From Pseudoalteromonas sp. UG3-2 (lineage in GTDB: Bacteria; Pseudomonadota; Gammaproteobacteria; Enterobacterales; Alteromonadaceae): a DNA stretch of 64,000 nt. The DNA is taken from contig NZ_JAWLJU010000002.1 in the NCBI RefSeq assembly GCF_037120705.1, positions 2,046,001 through 2,110,000 on the forward strand, read 5' to 3'. The notes beneath the pieces were generated by a model. It saw only the letters and a program-made list of their open reading frames with translations. It had not been told where the DNA came from and did no database searches. The first letter of the stretch is position 1. The number at the start of each line of letters is the position of its first letter. The translations under genes and the position numbers were made by a program. Shown here one piece after another: positions 17,961 to 28,599 of this stretch.

Positions 17961-19052
17961 GTGGACAAAGTAGATACCATTATCATCGGTGGTGGCGTGG
18001 TTGGGCTTGCTATTGCAGCTAAACTCAGCGCTCAGCAACAGGTCATCGTCATCGACAAAGAAGCACGTTTTGGCGAGCACAGTAGCAGCCGCAACAGTGA
18101 AGTGATCCATGCCGGCATCTATTACCCTACCGCAAGCCTTAAACATCAGCTATGCATACGCGGCAAAGCACTGTTATACGAGCATTGTCGGCGCCACCAC
18201 ATTGCAGCGCAACCCATAGGCAAATACATTATCGCTAGCAGTCCAGCGGAGGCCGAGCAACTGGCCAATGTTTATCGCCAAGCACAACAAAATGGCGTAA
18301 CGGATGTCCGCTACCTAAGCCCAACAGAGCAGCAACAGCTGGACTATTTAAACATGACCGCAGGGCTTTACTCGCCATCCACCGGGATCCTTGATAGCCA
18401 CCAATTTATGCTGTCATTGTTATCACAAATAGAAGGAAATGGCGGCGTGTTTGCAAGCCACACCGAGTTGGTTGCAACCACCCGTCAAGCCGCTGAGCAC
18501 AGCTTGCAGCTGCGCTGTCATGATGAAGACTACCACATCCGCTGTGACACCCTGATTAATGCCGCTGGGCTGGAAGCGCCCAATGTGCTTAAGCGAATTG
18601 CGGGCGGCAGCGGCTGCTCCAGCAATGCCAAAGCATTTTATTGTCGCGGCCGCTACTATCGCTACCAAGGTAAACACCCATTTACCAGCTTGGTATATCC
18701 GCTGCCTAACGAGCATGGCTTAGGCGTACATGCAACCTTAGACCTAGCTGGACAACTCAAATTTGGCCCAGACACCCAGTATATTGATGGCATCGACTAT
18801 CATTTTGACGACAGCAATAAAGCGCAATTTGCCGCGGCTATCCAAGGTTATTGGCCAGAGCTAGACTCCAGCCGTTTAGTACCAGACTACACTGGCATTA
18901 GACCCAAGCTCAGCGCTCAACAAAGCAGTGATTTTGTTATCGAATTTACTGCGCAGCATGGCATAGCGGGGCTGGTGAACCTGATGGCCATTGAGTCACC
19001 GGGTCTTACGGCGAGCCTGGCTATTGCAGAGTACATTGACGCTCGCCTGTAA
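17961..19052 (+). CDS. FAD-dependent oxidoreductase of the DAO / L-2-hydroxyglutarate oxidase type
   Basis: A 363-residue flavoprotein. The N-terminal dinucleotide-binding motif is IIIGGGVVGLAIAAKL (7-22), followed by SSRNSEVIHAGIYYP, typical of LhgO-like enzymes. The C-terminus has DYTGIRPKLS and a final FAD-contact region (LVNLMAIESPGLTASLAIAE). L-2-hydroxyglutarate dehydrogenase is the closest well-known relative, but the substrate is inferred. The start is GTG with AGGG upstream. Confidence 0.85.
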   Translation: MDKVDTIIIGGGVVGLAIAAKLSAQQQVIVIDKEARFGEHSSSRNSEVIHAGIYYPTASLKHQLCIRGKALLYEHCRRHHIAAQPIGKYIIASSPAEAEQLANVYRQAQQNGVTDVRYLSPTEQQQLDYLNMTAGLYSPSTGILDSHQFMLSLLSQIEGNGGVFASHTELVATTRQAAEHSLQLRCHDEDYHIRCDTLINAAGLEAPNVLKRIAGGSGCSSNAKAFYCRGRYYRYQGKHPFTSLVYPLPNEHGLGVHATLDLAGQLKFGPDTQYIDGIDYHFDDSNKAQFAAAIQGYWPELDSSRLVPDYTGIRPKLSAQQSSDFVIEFTAQHGIAGLVNLMAIESPGLTASLAIAEYIDARL

Positions 19053-19068
19053 TGACACTAATGAAAAC

Positions 19069-19596
19069 CTATTGGTTTTCTTCTAGAGCCTCATCTAAGC
19101 GCTTTTTACGCTCATCCATTAATTGCTGAACATGCTTGGCATCCTGCATCACTTGCTGCACCGCCTGTGGATTTAAAGCGCTTGGTACGCCAGTGGTGGC
19201 CGGCTTTTTCTCCGTTTTAGTTGGCGGCGCTAAGATACTGGTGTCTTCGGCGGCGATAACGGTTATTTTACTGCTATCCAGCTCATACACACTGGCCTGC
19301 TCGCTAGGGCTATCGGAATAGTGCCACTGGCCATTTTCATCTTGCCAACGGTACACTTTGACCGACTTGCTCGCACCTTGTTGGTGTGACTCTGAGGTGA
19401 TAAGTGTATCACCGTACGCTTTGGCGCGTTGTAATGCCGCTTTGCCCGATTGCTGTAACTCACTTACCTGCTGCTGAGCTGTGCTGGTTATGCCTGCAGC
19501 GCTCAACCATGTACCACCATCGGGCCGTTTGAGTACAAACAAGGCAGCCACCGCAATCAACATTACCATAATCATAAAATAGCTTACTGCTTTCAT
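19069..19596 (-). CDS. DUF4124-domain membrane-anchored protein
   Basis: 175 residues. An N-terminal membrane anchor (FMIMVMLIAVAALFVL) is followed by a low-complexity region, a short DUF4124 block (VYRWQDENGQWHYSDSPSE, about 81-99), and a coiled, charged tail. The ATG overlaps the stop of the preceding solute-binding gene by four bases, so they form one unit. DUF4124 proteins are envelope proteins of unknown role. Confidence 0.8.
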   Translation of the reverse strand: MKAVSYFMIMVMLIAVAALFVLKRPDGGTWLSAAGITSTAQQQVSELQQSGKAALQRAKAYGDTLITSESHQQGASKSVKVYRWQDENGQWHYSDSPSEQASVYELDSSKITVIAAEDTSILAPPTKTEKKPATTGVPSALNPQAVQQVMQDAKHVQQLMDERKKRLDEALEENQ

Positions 19597-20369
19597 TGGC
19601 CTACTCCTTTAATGCTAAGGCCATACTTTAGCAATATTTGCTGAAATTGCGCAGTCTTTTTAAACTCGGCAAAAAACGCGTTAAAGTCACGACATACTTG
19701 CTTAGCAATGCTGCTATGGCCAAACTGCAGCTGCAACGGTGCAGTGTCTGAGACAGTATGTACCTTGATGCTTTCTTTGAGTTTAGGGTGTTGGCTTTGA
19801 TACCAAGTTAAAGTTGGCAAACCAATCACTGAAAACATCGCCGCAGCGCTGCGACCATGACTTAACACCGATAAAATATCGAGTTCCGAGTAGTAGTTTT
19901 TGCGTTCCAGCGAACCGCTTAATAATTGCGGCTCAAGATCTGGGTAGGTGTAGCCAAAACGAGCCAGAAACACCTGCTGATTAAGTTTATCCCGTTCTAT
20001 CTCGGTGACACTGTGGTGAGAAACATACACATCTTTGATGTGATAAAGCGGTGAACTCCAACACATTTCCTTATTACCCCGATACCACTTTTTTGATTCC
20101 ATGCGAATATCGGCAGTGCCATTTTCTATCTCGGCAGTAGAGTGTCGCTCTGCAGAGCCATGGTAATTCACTTGGTAGGGTGAGCGCGAAGCGAAGTGCT
20201 CTAACAGCTCTATGAGCATGCCTTTGTTAGCGTCATTTTCAAGGGTAAATGGCGGATAGTATTGTACTGCGAAATTGACTTGCTGCTGAGGTGGCTCGCG
20301 GGTATCAGCTAGAGCGAAACAATGGTAACCAAGGAGAACCATACTGCAAATCAATACACGATAAAGCAT
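19593..20369 (-). CDS. Periplasmic solute-binding protein (SBP family 3-like)
   Basis: 258 residues with a signal peptide ending near FALADTREP. The mature part begins VNFAVQYYPPFTLENDANKG, typical of family 3 solute-binding proteins, and ends with a FNAFFAEFKKTAQFQQILLKYG helix. No permease or ATPase gene is adjacent, so it may be a stand-alone receptor rather than part of an ABC importer. It lies 70 bases downstream of cysH on the same strand with no clear terminator between. Confidence 0.8.
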   Translation of the reverse strand: MLYRVLICSMVLLGYHCFALADTREPPQQQVNFAVQYYPPFTLENDANKGMLIELLEHFASRSPYQVNYHGSAERHSTAEIENGTADIRMESKKWYRGNKEMCWSSPLYHIKDVYVSHHSVTEIERDKLNQQVFLARFGYTYPDLEPQLLSGSLERKNYYSELDILSVLSHGRSAAAMFSVIGLPTLTWYQSQHPKLKESIKVHTVSDTAPLQLQFGHSSIAKQVCRDFNAFFAEFKKTAQFQQILLKYGLSIKGVGQ

Positions 20370-20439
20370 AACTCCTCCTCGGCCTGTCTAGGTTTACTTA
20401 CTCAGTCTTAAGTATGGTCGAAATTCCGCATAAACCAAC

Positions 20440-21180
20440 CTAGATGCCATCGCCATCGATATGTAATCCACACTCTCGATTGAGACCAAAGAAACGGGTT
20501 TCTTCTTCCGTCATCCCAGGCTCGAGTTTGCGCGTAGTGTGAACATCGCCCATCGACACATAACCTTGCTCCCACAGTGGGTGGTAAGGCAAATCAAACT
20601 TGCTTAAATATTGGTAAACATCACGATTGTGCCAATCAATGATCGGATACACTTTAACCGTCCCACGGCTCAGCTCGACAATCGGTTTGTCGGCACGAGT
20701 GGATGACTGCTGGCGGCGCAAGCCACTAAACCAAGTCCCCGCATCAAGCTCTTGCAATGCCCGGTTCATTGGCTCGACTTTGTTTAAGGTATTGTATTGC
20801 TTAATACCCGCTTCACCTTGCTCCCACAGTTTACCGTACAGCGCTTCTTGCCACGCTGGGCTTTGCTCTGCACGGTACACCTTGAGGTTAAGTGATAATC
20901 GCTCAGTGAGCTGTTCAATAAACTGATAAGTCTCAGGAAACAAGTAACCAGTGTCGGTTAGTACTACCGGAATATCCGCACGCTGCTGCGTCATCATGTG
21001 CAACATCACCGCCGCCTGAATACCAAAACTCGATGACAGAAAGTGGTTTTCTGGCAAGTGTTCTAATGCCCATGCCACTCGTTGTTCAGCGCTTTGCTCA
21101 CTGAGCATGGCGTTCACCTCTGCCAGTAATCGCTGTTGTGTGGCACTGTCTTGAGATAATATTTGCTTAAAATCACTCAT
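20440..21180 (-). CDS. cysH: Phosphoadenylylsulfate reductase
   Basis: CysH reduces PAPS to sulfite and PAP with thioredoxin. The 246-residue protein has the PP-loop-related [20 protein letters not shown], the [13 protein letters not shown] block, [13 protein letters not shown], and the catalytic cysteine in [12 protein letters not shown] (C237) at the C-terminus. There is no extra cysteine pair of the [4Fe-4S] APS-reductase type, so it should use PAPS, fitting the presence of cysC. It follows cysI by 38 bases. Confidence 0.97.
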   Translation of the reverse strand: MSDFKQILSQDSATQQRLLAEVNAMLSEQSAEQRVAWALEHLPENHFLSSSFGIQAAVMLHMMTQQRADIPVVLTDTGYLFPETYQFIEQLTERLSLNLKVYRAEQSPAWQEALYGKLWEQGEAGIKQYNTLNKVEPMNRALQELDAGTWFSGLRRQQSSTRADKPIVELSRGTVKVYPIIDWHNRDVYQYLSKFDLPYHPLWEQGYVSMGDVHTTRKLEPGMTEEETRFFGLNRECGLHIDGDGI

Positions 21181-21218
21181 TTTCTAATCCATTAGGCAGC
21201 CAAGCTGCCTAGTTGATA

Positions 21219-22940
21219 TCATGCATGAAAGTCGGTTTTAGAGACCTTCACTTCGGCAACAATCTCTTTACGAATAACGAAATCACCAAAGCACTCGTCA
21301 GCATGGCGCTCACGCACCCACTGCGCAATCAGCTCGTCCAGTGCTGGCAAGAATACCTCTTCAGCAACGTTCTCTAAATACAACTTAGGAATGCGCGTAC
21401 CAGCACGGTTGCCCCCTAAATACATGTTGTATTTACCTGGCCCCTTACCAACAAAGCCTACTTCCGCCAGCATGGCACGACCACAGCCATTAGGGCAGCC
21501 CACCACACGGAGAATAATATTTTCTTCCACTACCTCGTGTTTGGCCAGCAGCGCCTCAACTTTGGTGACTAACTCAGGAAGATAGCGCTCCGCTTCTGCC
21601 ATCGCCAGTGGGCAAGTGGGCAACGACACACAAGCCATGGAGTTCTTACGTTGTTCAGAGTGTTGCTCATCAATTAAGCCATGCTCACGAGCAATGCGCT
21701 CAATTTCCGCTTTATCCTCGCTCGCCACCCCAGCAATAATGAGGTTTTGGTTTGCCGTCATGCGGAAATCCCCTTTGTGGATCTCGGCAATTTTACGACA
21801 GCCTGTTTTTAAGGCTTTGTCTGGAAAATCTAAAATACGGCCATTTTGAATAAATACCGTTAAGTGGTGCTTACCATCAATGCCTTCCACCCAGCCAAAA
21901 CGGTCGCCGCGATGGGTAAATTCATATGGACGACTTGCTTGAAATTGCACTCCAGCGCGTTTTTCTACCTCGGCTTTAAAGGCGTCGGCACCAAAGGTAT
22001 CTAGGGTGTATTTGGTTTTAGCATTTTTACGATTAACGCGGTTACCCCAATCACGCTGCACCGATACCACGTGCTCTGCAATCGCCAAAGTATGCTCTAA
22101 GGGAATAAAGCCAAAATCATCGGCCTTACGCGGATATGTATTCACGTCACCGTGGGTCATGGCCAAGCCCCCACCCACTAGAACATTAAAGCCCACCAGC
22201 TTACCTTGCTCAGCAATAGCGACAAAGTTAAGATCATTAGCGTGGACATCCACCTCATTATTCGGCGGAATGGTCACTGTGGTTTTAAATTTACGCGGCA
22301 GGTAGGTGTCACCTAAAATTGGCTCTTGCGTGGTTTCTGTTTTCTCACCATTTAGCCAAATCTCAGCATAGGCTTTGGTTTTCGGCAGCAAGTGCTCAGA
22401 TATTTTTGCCGCCCACTCATACGCCTCTTGATGCAGCTCTGACTCAACCGGGTTGGTAGTGCACAGCACGTTACGGTTTACGTCTCCGGCCGTGGCAATG
22501 GAATCAATACCGACACTGTTGAGCAGTTGGTGCATGTCTTTAATATTGGGCTTTAACACGCCATGAAACTGAAACGTTTGTCGCGTAGTGAGACGAATAC
22601 TGCCGTACATGGTCTTTTCGGCGGCGAACTCATCAATCGCTAACCACTGTTGTGGCTTGATGATGCCACCTGGCATACGTGCCCGCAGCATGACATTGTG
22701 TAACGGCTCAAGCTTTTGCTTGGTGCGCTCAGGGCGAATATCACGGTCATCTTGTTGATACATGCCATGGAAGCGGATCAACTGAAAGTTATCAGCAGTA
22801 AAACCACCGGTCAGCGGATCCGTTAAGTCGGTGGTAATGGTGCCACGTAAATGGCCACTTTCCGCCTTTAGTCGCTCATTATCAGAAAGCTTGGCGCTTG
22901 AGTCGAGCCTACTATTGGGTTTGATTTCAGAGTTGCTCAT
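21219..22940 (-). CDS. cysI: Sulfite reductase [NADPH] hemoprotein beta-component
   Basis: CysI reduces sulfite to sulfide with six electrons delivered by CysJ. The 573-residue protein has the siroheme/[4Fe-4S] cysteines in [18 protein letters not shown] and [15 protein letters not shown], and the N-terminal [10 protein letters not shown] and [15 protein letters not shown] blocks. It is followed by cysH and preceded by cysJ, the standard cysJIH operon. Confidence 0.98.
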   Translation of the reverse strand: MSNSEIKPNSRLDSSAKLSDNERLKAESGHLRGTITTDLTDPLTGGFTADNFQLIRFHGMYQQDDRDIRPERTKQKLEPLHNVMLRARMPGGIIKPQQWLAIDEFAAEKTMYGSIRLTTRQTFQFHGVLKPNIKDMHQLLNSVGIDSIATAGDVNRNVLCTTNPVESELHQEAYEWAAKISEHLLPKTKAYAEIWLNGEKTETTQEPILGDTYLPRKFKTTVTIPPNNEVDVHANDLNFVAIAEQGKLVGFNVLVGGGLAMTHGDVNTYPRKADDFGFIPLEHTLAIAEHVVSVQRDWGNRVNRKNAKTKYTLDTFGADAFKAEVEKRAGVQFQASRPYEFTHRGDRFGWVEGIDGKHHLTVFIQNGRILDFPDKALKTGCRKIAEIHKGDFRMTANQNLIIAGVASEDKAEIERIAREHGLIDEQHSEQRKNSMACVSLPTCPLAMAEAERYLPELVTKVEALLAKHEVVEENIILRVVGCPNGCGRAMLAEVGFVGKGPGKYNMYLGGNRAGTRIPKLYLENVAEEVFLPALDELIAQWVRERHADECFGDFVIRKEIVAEVKVSKTDFHA

Positions 22941-22984
22941 TACTTTTCCTACATAAAAATTGGGTAACGGTAAAATCAGACGCC

Positions 22985-24799
22985 TTAATAAACGTCTTTC
23001 TGATAACGGTTTTCACTGCGCAATGTTTTAAGATACTGCTCTGCTTGCTCGGCGTCTTTACCGCCATGCGTCTTAACGATGTCTATCAGTGCTTGGTGAA
23101 CGTCTTTGGCCATTCTGCTGGCATCGCCACAAACATAAAAGTGAGCGCCTTTTTCAAGCCACGCATACACTTCGGCGCCTTTTTCACGCAGTCGGTCTTG
23201 GACATAAATCTTCTGCTGTTGATCGCGACTGAAGGCTAAGTCAACGCTCGTTAGCAAGCCTGATTTAACGTATTTCTGGATTTCCACTTGATACAAGAAG
23301 TCTTCTGTAAAGTGGGGGTTACCAAAGAACAACCAGTTTTCACCCTGTGCCTCTCGTGCCTCACGCTCTTGCAAAAAGGCCCGAAAAGGCGCAATCCCAG
23401 TACCTGGGCCAACCATAATAACCGGGGTATTGTTATCCGCTGGGAGTCGGAAGTTATCATTGTGCTCGCTGAACACTTTCACTTGGCAACCTTCTTCGGC
23501 ACGCTTGGCAAGATAGCCAGAGCAACCGCCCAAGTGTTGCTCACCAAAGGCATCAAACTCCACCACAGCCACGGTAAGGTGTACTTCCTCTTCCACTTCA
23601 GCCTGGCTTGAGGCAATAGAGTACAACCTTGCTTGCAACTTACGACAACAATCCACCAGCCCTTGGGCATCAATGTCACCTGGATTTTGTTTAATGACAT
23701 CGTATATTTGCCGCTCTTCAAGGTAGGCTCTTAGCGCCGGCTTATCATTGGCCAGCTCACTGAGCTGGGTGTTATTGGTGGCCAATGCATACTTCTCAAC
23801 AAACCCTGGGTACGACTGCGTTAATTCCAAATGTTCAGTCAGTGCCTGCTCTAAACTCACCTCAGCATCGCCTACTTTCACACTGGCATTTTTATCCAGC
23901 TTGAGTAGCTCAATGACGGCAGCGACTTGCTGTGGGTCATTAAGAAAATACACGCCCAATGAGTCACCTGGTTGATAGGTGATATCAGACCCTTCTAAAG
24001 AAATCTCAATATGGCGGACATCTTTACTGGAATTACGGCCGGTAATTTTTTGTACTACGCTTAATTCCGCAGCGAACGGATTTTGCTTAGTGTACTGGCT
24101 TACCGCAGCCGGTGCGCCGGCAAATGGCATAGCCACTACATTATTGCCACCGGCTTGTTGTTGCGCTTTTAACTCTGGCTCTAGAGCATCCAGGGCTTGA
24201 TTGATCCAAGCACCGGCTTGCTCTTCATAATCGACATCAAGATCGGCGCGAGGCACCACCACCTCAGCACCCAATGCCGTTAATCTGGCCTCAAAATCTT
24301 GTGCTGTTTGGCAGAAAAACTCATAACTGGAGTCGCCTAGACCAATCACCGCCTGCTTTACTCCAGTTAATTTAGGGGCCTTTTTCGACACTAAGAATTC
24401 ATGGAGTGTTTCTGCGTCTTCTGGCGGCTCACCTTCACCGTAAGTAGATACCGCAATCACTAAGAACTTCTCTTTTTTTAGGTTCGCGGGTTTGTAATCA
24501 GCCATATTCACCAGCTTGGTGGTTAAACCACGAGCTTCAGCTTGCTCTTTGAGCTGTACCGCCACCCCTTTGGCGTTGCCCGTTTGCGATCCATATAAAA
24601 TAGTCAGTGGTGCCGCCTCGGATGCCGCTACGCTTTGCCCAGCATCACCTGATAATGCTGCGGCATTTGCACTTGCTGCTAAATAGCCACTCACCCAAGC
24701 CTGTTGAATTGGGTTTAGCTCAGTGGCCAGCCCTTGAAGTTTCTGCAGTTGTTCTTGTGTCAGCGGACTTGCTGCAGCATTAAGTTGACTTAACAACAT
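22985..24799 (-). CDS. cysJ: Sulfite reductase [NADPH] flavoprotein alpha-component
   Basis: CysJ passes electrons from NADPH through FAD and FMN to CysI. The 604-residue protein has a flavodoxin domain ([28 protein letters not shown]), an FAD-binding domain ([20 protein letters not shown]) and an NADPH domain ([32 protein letters not shown]), ending RYQKDVY. I chose the ATG at 24799 (MLLSQLN) with GGGGA six bases upstream; a TTG six codons earlier is in frame. Confidence 0.97.
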   Translation of the reverse strand: MLLSQLNAAASPLTQEQLQKLQGLATELNPIQQAWVSGYLAASANAAALSGDAGQSVAASEAAPLTILYGSQTGNAKGVAVQLKEQAEARGLTTKLVNMADYKPANLKKEKFLVIAVSTYGEGEPPEDAETLHEFLVSKKAPKLTGVKQAVIGLGDSSYEFFCQTAQDFEARLTALGAEVVVPRADLDVDYEEQAGAWINQALDALEPELKAQQQAGGNNVVAMPFAGAPAAVSQYTKQNPFAAELSVVQKITGRNSSKDVRHIEISLEGSDITYQPGDSLGVYFLNDPQQVAAVIELLKLDKNASVKVGDAEVSLEQALTEHLELTQSYPGFVEKYALATNNTQLSELANDKPALRAYLEERQIYDVIKQNPGDIDAQGLVDCCRKLQARLYSIASSQAEVEEEVHLTVAVVEFDAFGEQHLGGCSGYLAKRAEEGCQVKVFSEHNDNFRLPADNNTPVIMVGPGTGIAPFRAFLQEREAREAQGENWLFFGNPHFTEDFLYQVEIQKYVKSGLLTSVDLAFSRDQQQKIYVQDRLREKGAEVYAWLEKGAHFYVCGDASRMAKDVHQALIDIVKTHGGKDAEQAEQYLKTLRSENRYQKDVY

Positions 24800-24926
24800 T
24801 GTGGATCCCCGTACCAAAAGGTTTGCTTGCTCATTGCTTAACTGGCCTGCTCATGGCAAAGCCGATTTTGATTAGCCTGAAGCATACGTGGCCAAGAGTG
24901 AGATCAAAAAGAATAGAATCTGCTTT

Positions 24927-24946
24927 TATATTCCATTTGGTTATTA
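24927..24946. promoter_or_regulatory. Candidate CysB-binding site upstream of cysJ
   Basis: TATATTCCATTTGGTTATTA, about 130 bases before cysJ, resembles the TTCC...GTTAT-type half-sites described for CysB upstream of cys promoters. A possible cysJ promoter on the minus strand (TTGAAA, 18 bases, TATAAA) overlaps it. Sequence likeness only. Nothing else is evident in the 24800-25099 gap. Confidence 0.4.
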
Positions 24947-25099
24947 ATTTTCAAAAAGTCCAAAGAAAATAACTTAAAAGAACATCAGCACTAATTGAAT
25001 AAAAATATTAACATTACTGCAACAGTTCTGATGCATAATCGAGCTGTCAGTAAAAAATATGACAATAATACAAATAATCAAATAGATAGTGAGTTAACT

Positions 25100-26707
25100 A
25101 TGAAACACGGGAATATAACCAAACTCGTTGCTGCATCCTTAGCGCTCAGCGCTAGCAGCACCGTGGTGGCTAATATCGACAATGGTGGTTTTGAAAGCTG
25201 GAGTGGCCAAACGCCTACTGGCTGGGGCACCATAGACTCAGGTATTAACACTGCGATGGTCTCAACACCGACCAAGCAAGGGAGCCATGCCGCCGCTATA
25301 ACGGTGACCACGGCAACCCAAAGTAACACCGATTTGCGTCAGCAGATCTCTGTGGAAGCAGGAAAAACCTACCAATTCAGCACCTGGGTTTATCATACCG
25401 AGGGCGGAATAAAAGCACGTTTGGTGGTGGATGGTTATCATAACTATTCCGACCCTTACATGCTGGGACAATGGCAACAGCTTACTCAGACTTATAGCGC
25501 CACAGCCAACACCACCATTGATGTTGGTTTACGATTTTACGACACCAGTAGCTTTGATGGCAGTGAAGTGGTCTACGTTGATGACTTCCAACCTGCTAAT
25601 AGCTCATCTCAGCCACCTTCAGGTTGCCAAAACAATAATGTCGACTTCTCCTTAACCACGGACAGTTATGCCAGTGAAACCAGCTGGCAGTTGCTAGACT
25701 CCAGTAACACTGTGGTGGCCAGTGGCAGTGGCTACAGTAATAACAGCACAGTGAATGAGTCGCTATGCTTAGCCGATGGTGATTACACCTTTACCATTTA
25801 TGACAGTTATGGCGATGGTATCTGTTGCAGCTACGGCAACGGTGAATACACTTTAACCGCCAGCGGTAATACACTGGCCTCAGGGGGAGAATTTAGTACC
25901 ACTGAGTCGCATACATTTCAGTTAGGTAGCTCAACGCCTCCTGCAGGCGACGACTATTATGCCAGTACTGCTGGGCTTTCTGGGTATTCCTTAAAAACGC
26001 AGCTCCACCAAATTATCAACAGTCACCAATCGCAAGGGTATTCAGCGATATGGAGTTTTATCGATCAATACGAGCGCGATAACTACTTCGACAATGATAA
26101 TACCATCCTAGACCGTTACTCTGAAAAACCCACCAGCGCCGACACCATTGTCTACCCATCGACCACCTCGCAATGTGGTAATTACAGTGGTGAAGGGGAT
26201 TGTTATAATCGCGAGCATTCCTTTCCAAAATCTTGGTTTGGCGGCAAAGTTGAACCGATGAACTCAGATATTCACCATATTTTTGCCACCGATGGCTACG
26301 TTAATGCTCAGCGCAGTAACTTCCCATTTGGCGAAGTGGGCAGTGCCAGCTATGTTTCTTCGAATGGCAGCCAAGTTGGCAGTGCCACTGGGATTGGCTA
26401 TAGCGGGACGGTTTTCGAGCCCATTGATGCCTTTAAGGGGGATTTTGCTCGGGCGTATTTTTATATGGCAACCCGCTATCAAGATGTTATTGCCAACTGG
26501 CAAAACAACACCAGCTACAGCGACGCGGTACTCAATGGCAGTCAAGATCAAGTCTTCGAAAGTTGGGTTATAGCCATGTTAAAGCGTTGGCATAACGAAG
26601 ATCCCGTTGATGCCATAGAAAAAGCACGCAATGATGCCGCGTTCAACTTCCAAGGTAACCGCAACCCGTTTATCGATCATCCTGAGTTTGTCGAAGCCAT
26701 TTGGTAA
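25100..26707 (+). CDS. Secreted multidomain endonuclease I family nuclease
   Basis: About 535 residues. A signal peptide (LVAASLALSASSTVVA) is followed by a carbohydrate-binding-like beta-sandwich (NGGFESWSGQTPTGW, about 25-165). A second beta domain has paired cysteines in DSYGDGICCSYGNGEYTL. The endonuclease I domain then occupies about the last 250 residues, with NREHSFPKSWFGG and DIHHIFATDGYVNAQRSN as metal-binding and catalytic regions. It should degrade DNA outside the cell, perhaps bound to surfaces or polysaccharide. The start at 25100 is chosen because the signal peptide begins there; an upstream start at 24995 is less likely. Confidence 0.88.
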   Translation: MKHGNITKLVAASLALSASSTVVANIDNGGFESWSGQTPTGWGTIDSGINTAMVSTPTKQGSHAAAITVTTATQSNTDLRQQISVEAGKTYQFSTWVYHTEGGIKARLVVDGYHNYSDPYMLGQWQQLTQTYSATANTTIDVGLRFYDTSSFDGSEVVYVDDFQPANSSSQPPSGCQNNNVDFSLTTDSYASETSWQLLDSSNTVVASGSGYSNNSTVNESLCLADGDYTFTIYDSYGDGICCSYGNGEYTLTASGNTLASGGEFSTTESHTFQLGSSTPPAGDDYYASTAGLSGYSLKTQLHQIINSHQSQGYSAIWSFIDQYERDNYFDNDNTILDRYSEKPTSADTIVYPSTTSQCGNYSGEGDCYNREHSFPKSWFGGKVEPMNSDIHHIFATDGYVNAQRSNFPFGEVGSASYVSSNGSQVGSATGIGYSGTVFEPIDAFKGDFARAYFYMATRYQDVIANWQNNTSYSDAVLNGSQDQVFESWVIAMLKRWHNEDPVDAIEKARNDAAFNFQGNRNPFIDHPEFVEAIW

Positions 26708-26728
26708 CACTATTTTGCGACACAACCT

Positions 26729-26755
26729 AAAAAGGCCGGATTCTCCGGCCTTTTT
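26729..26755. terminator. Bidirectional terminator
   Basis: AAAAAGGCCGGA-TTC-TCCGGCCTTTTT is a near-perfect hairpin with T and A tracts on both sides. It serves the nuclease gene on the plus strand and the DUF3103-like gene ending at 26771 on the minus strand. Confidence 0.92.
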
Positions 26756-26770
26756 ACATTTGCTTGGTGG

Positions 26771-27937
26771 TTATCTGGGGTTAATCGTCAGTGGCTCTAA
26801 GGTGATCCTGGCGTTACCACTGGCGCCCATATGACCTTGATAGGTTTGTCCTTCGAACAGAGTATAAAAGACGTCGACATAATCATCGTCATTGCTAAAC
26901 CAGTGACTTGGCATTGCTTTAATCAACTGATTGGTTAGCTGCGGAATAATAGCATAGCCCTGTACATTGGGATCTGGGATAGTTCTCATTACTTGGGTGA
27001 CGATATCAAGGAAGGTGGTTGCCAGTTCCTGATAGTTGGTATTGTCGTCTTGCTCCATTAGTAATACGTCTGCCGCTTGCCAGCGATAGCGCTGCCAATG
27101 AATAAGAATTTGATTTGGCGTGTAATCACGGCCATCATGATCCAAATAAGGCATATCAACAATGTCTAATACCGGCTCGTCACGAGATGGATTGACGCCT
27201 GTAACCACGCCATAGACCTCTGCCGCACCGGAGATCCAAGGCTCCTCATCGTCATTCAGACGGATCCGTTTCAGCACGCTGGTAGACAATGGCTGAGCTT
27301 CATCACTCACAGTAACGTCTTGGCTTGGCATCGCCATACCATGCTCAGCAAACACACGACGCATTACGGCTAGCCCTTCTCGCTTTACCTGAGCACTGTC
27401 TAGCTCGACGATCAGCACTGGGCGCTGTGGCAATGTATGGGCATCAAGCAAGTGCAACTGACCTTGATGGTCATATGCCTCAACGTATTGCCAATCTTTG
27501 TCATCCCCTTTAGGTGCAAAAGCAATCAAGGGTATTTGCCCTTGCTGCCAGGCTGTTAACATCTCATTATCGGCAAGACGAAGCTGGTACAAGTTGCTGT
27601 TGTTATCACTCAGTCCCTTGAGCTGCCGTGTATACTGATTTGCTTCTGCAACCAAACGCTTGGTTTGAGTGCTAACTGCAACCTGCTCCAGTGGTACGGT
27701 GTCTTGATATTGATTGAGCTGCAGTTGTAATTGAGCATTTACTCCAGATAGCGACAGTGCAATATTTTTTGCTACTTGCTTTTTGATATCGGCCACTTGC
27801 AGCGGTGCAGCATTGAACTTATCGACGCCCGACAGCGCTTGAAACTGAGCTGTGGCGCCTTGCTGCGATGCTGACGTAAGAAAAGAGGCGGTTAAAAGTG
27901 ACAGAGTTAATGCAGATAGAGTGACTTGTTGTTTCAT
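26771..27937 (-). CDS. Secreted DUF3103-like protein
   Basis: 388 residues with a signal peptide (LSLLTASFLTSAS). The conserved-looking core is RIRLNDDEEPWISGAAEVYG, followed by PYLDHDGRDYTPNQILIHW; as far as I recall this fits the DUF3103 family of marine gammaproteobacteria. Function is unknown. No metal-binding or protease motif stands out. Monocistronic. Confidence 0.7.
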   Translation of the reverse strand: MKQQVTLSALTLSLLTASFLTSASQQGATAQFQALSGVDKFNAAPLQVADIKKQVAKNIALSLSGVNAQLQLQLNQYQDTVPLEQVAVSTQTKRLVAEANQYTRQLKGLSDNNSNLYQLRLADNEMLTAWQQGQIPLIAFAPKGDDKDWQYVEAYDHQGQLHLLDAHTLPQRPVLIVELDSAQVKREGLAVMRRVFAEHGMAMPSQDVTVSDEAQPLSTSVLKRIRLNDDEEPWISGAAEVYGVVTGVNPSRDEPVLDIVDMPYLDHDGRDYTPNQILIHWQRYRWQAADVLLMEQDDNTNYQELATTFLDIVTQVMRTIPDPNVQGYAIIPQLTNQLIKAMPSHWFSNDDDYVDVFYTLFEGQTYQGHMGASGNARITLEPLTINPR

Positions 27938-28052
27938 CTTGCGTTCCTAGAAATAATCCGTGTTGACGAATTCTCAAGATAAAACAACCGTTTTAAATCT
28001 TCAATAAATTAACAAAATTAACACTAATTTTTTATAAAGTCTCTGTAGATAA

Positions 28053-28436
28053 CTATTTTTCCTCAATTGGGTAAAGCGTTAACTCAATGCCAGCACCAAT
28101 GGCAGAAATCCGCAACAAGGTTTCGGCATTAAGCGCTTGAGAAAAACACTTTGGCGACGTACCTGACTGAAATCCAATATCAAAGGTACGCTTAGTACAG
28201 CTTAACCACTGTTTAAGGGCCGCTTTTGAGCACGACTCAATTAGCTCACACAACTGATTAATGGCCTTATCTGGCGTTAGCTCAGAGGTATTTGCTTCTA
28301 TTCTTGCCAGTTGGCGATAATCATCTTGGTCGTAATGCAGCACGATAGCATTTTTCTTCAAATCCGAAACCAAAGCACTAATATCTTGTTTTGACTCTAG
28401 TTCCAAATCGACATTTAAAAATTGAATTTCAGACAT
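28053..28436 (-). CDS. Conserved hypothetical protein
   Basis: 127 residues, soluble and acidic, starting MSEIQFLNVDLELESKQDIS. The C-terminal half FDIGFQSGTSPKCFSQALNA then LRISAIGAGIELTLYP suggests a conserved small domain, but I cannot name it. There is no signal peptide. It is monocistronic and divergent from the PepSY-like gene. Confidence 0.7.
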   Translation of the reverse strand: MSEIQFLNVDLELESKQDISALVSDLKKNAIVLHYDQDDYRQLARIEANTSELTPDKAINQLCELIESCSKAALKQWLSCTKRTFDIGFQSGTSPKCFSQALNAETLLRISAIGAGIELTLYPIEEK

Positions 28437-28599
28437 GGGCTAAAAGCTACCTTGTTAAAGCGTAAAGTTAAATTAACCTATATTCTACGAAATAGGTGTG
28501 ATACTGGGTACAGCAAAGTAAACCATCGCAAACTGCTTTAAAAAAGCAATCAGCTTAGACTATGGTGAGTGACTTCACTGACAACAAGAATAACATATT

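Noticed and set aside
24995..25099. Upstream ATT/TTG-like start for the secreted nuclease
   Set aside because: It would place 35 polar residues before the signal peptide.
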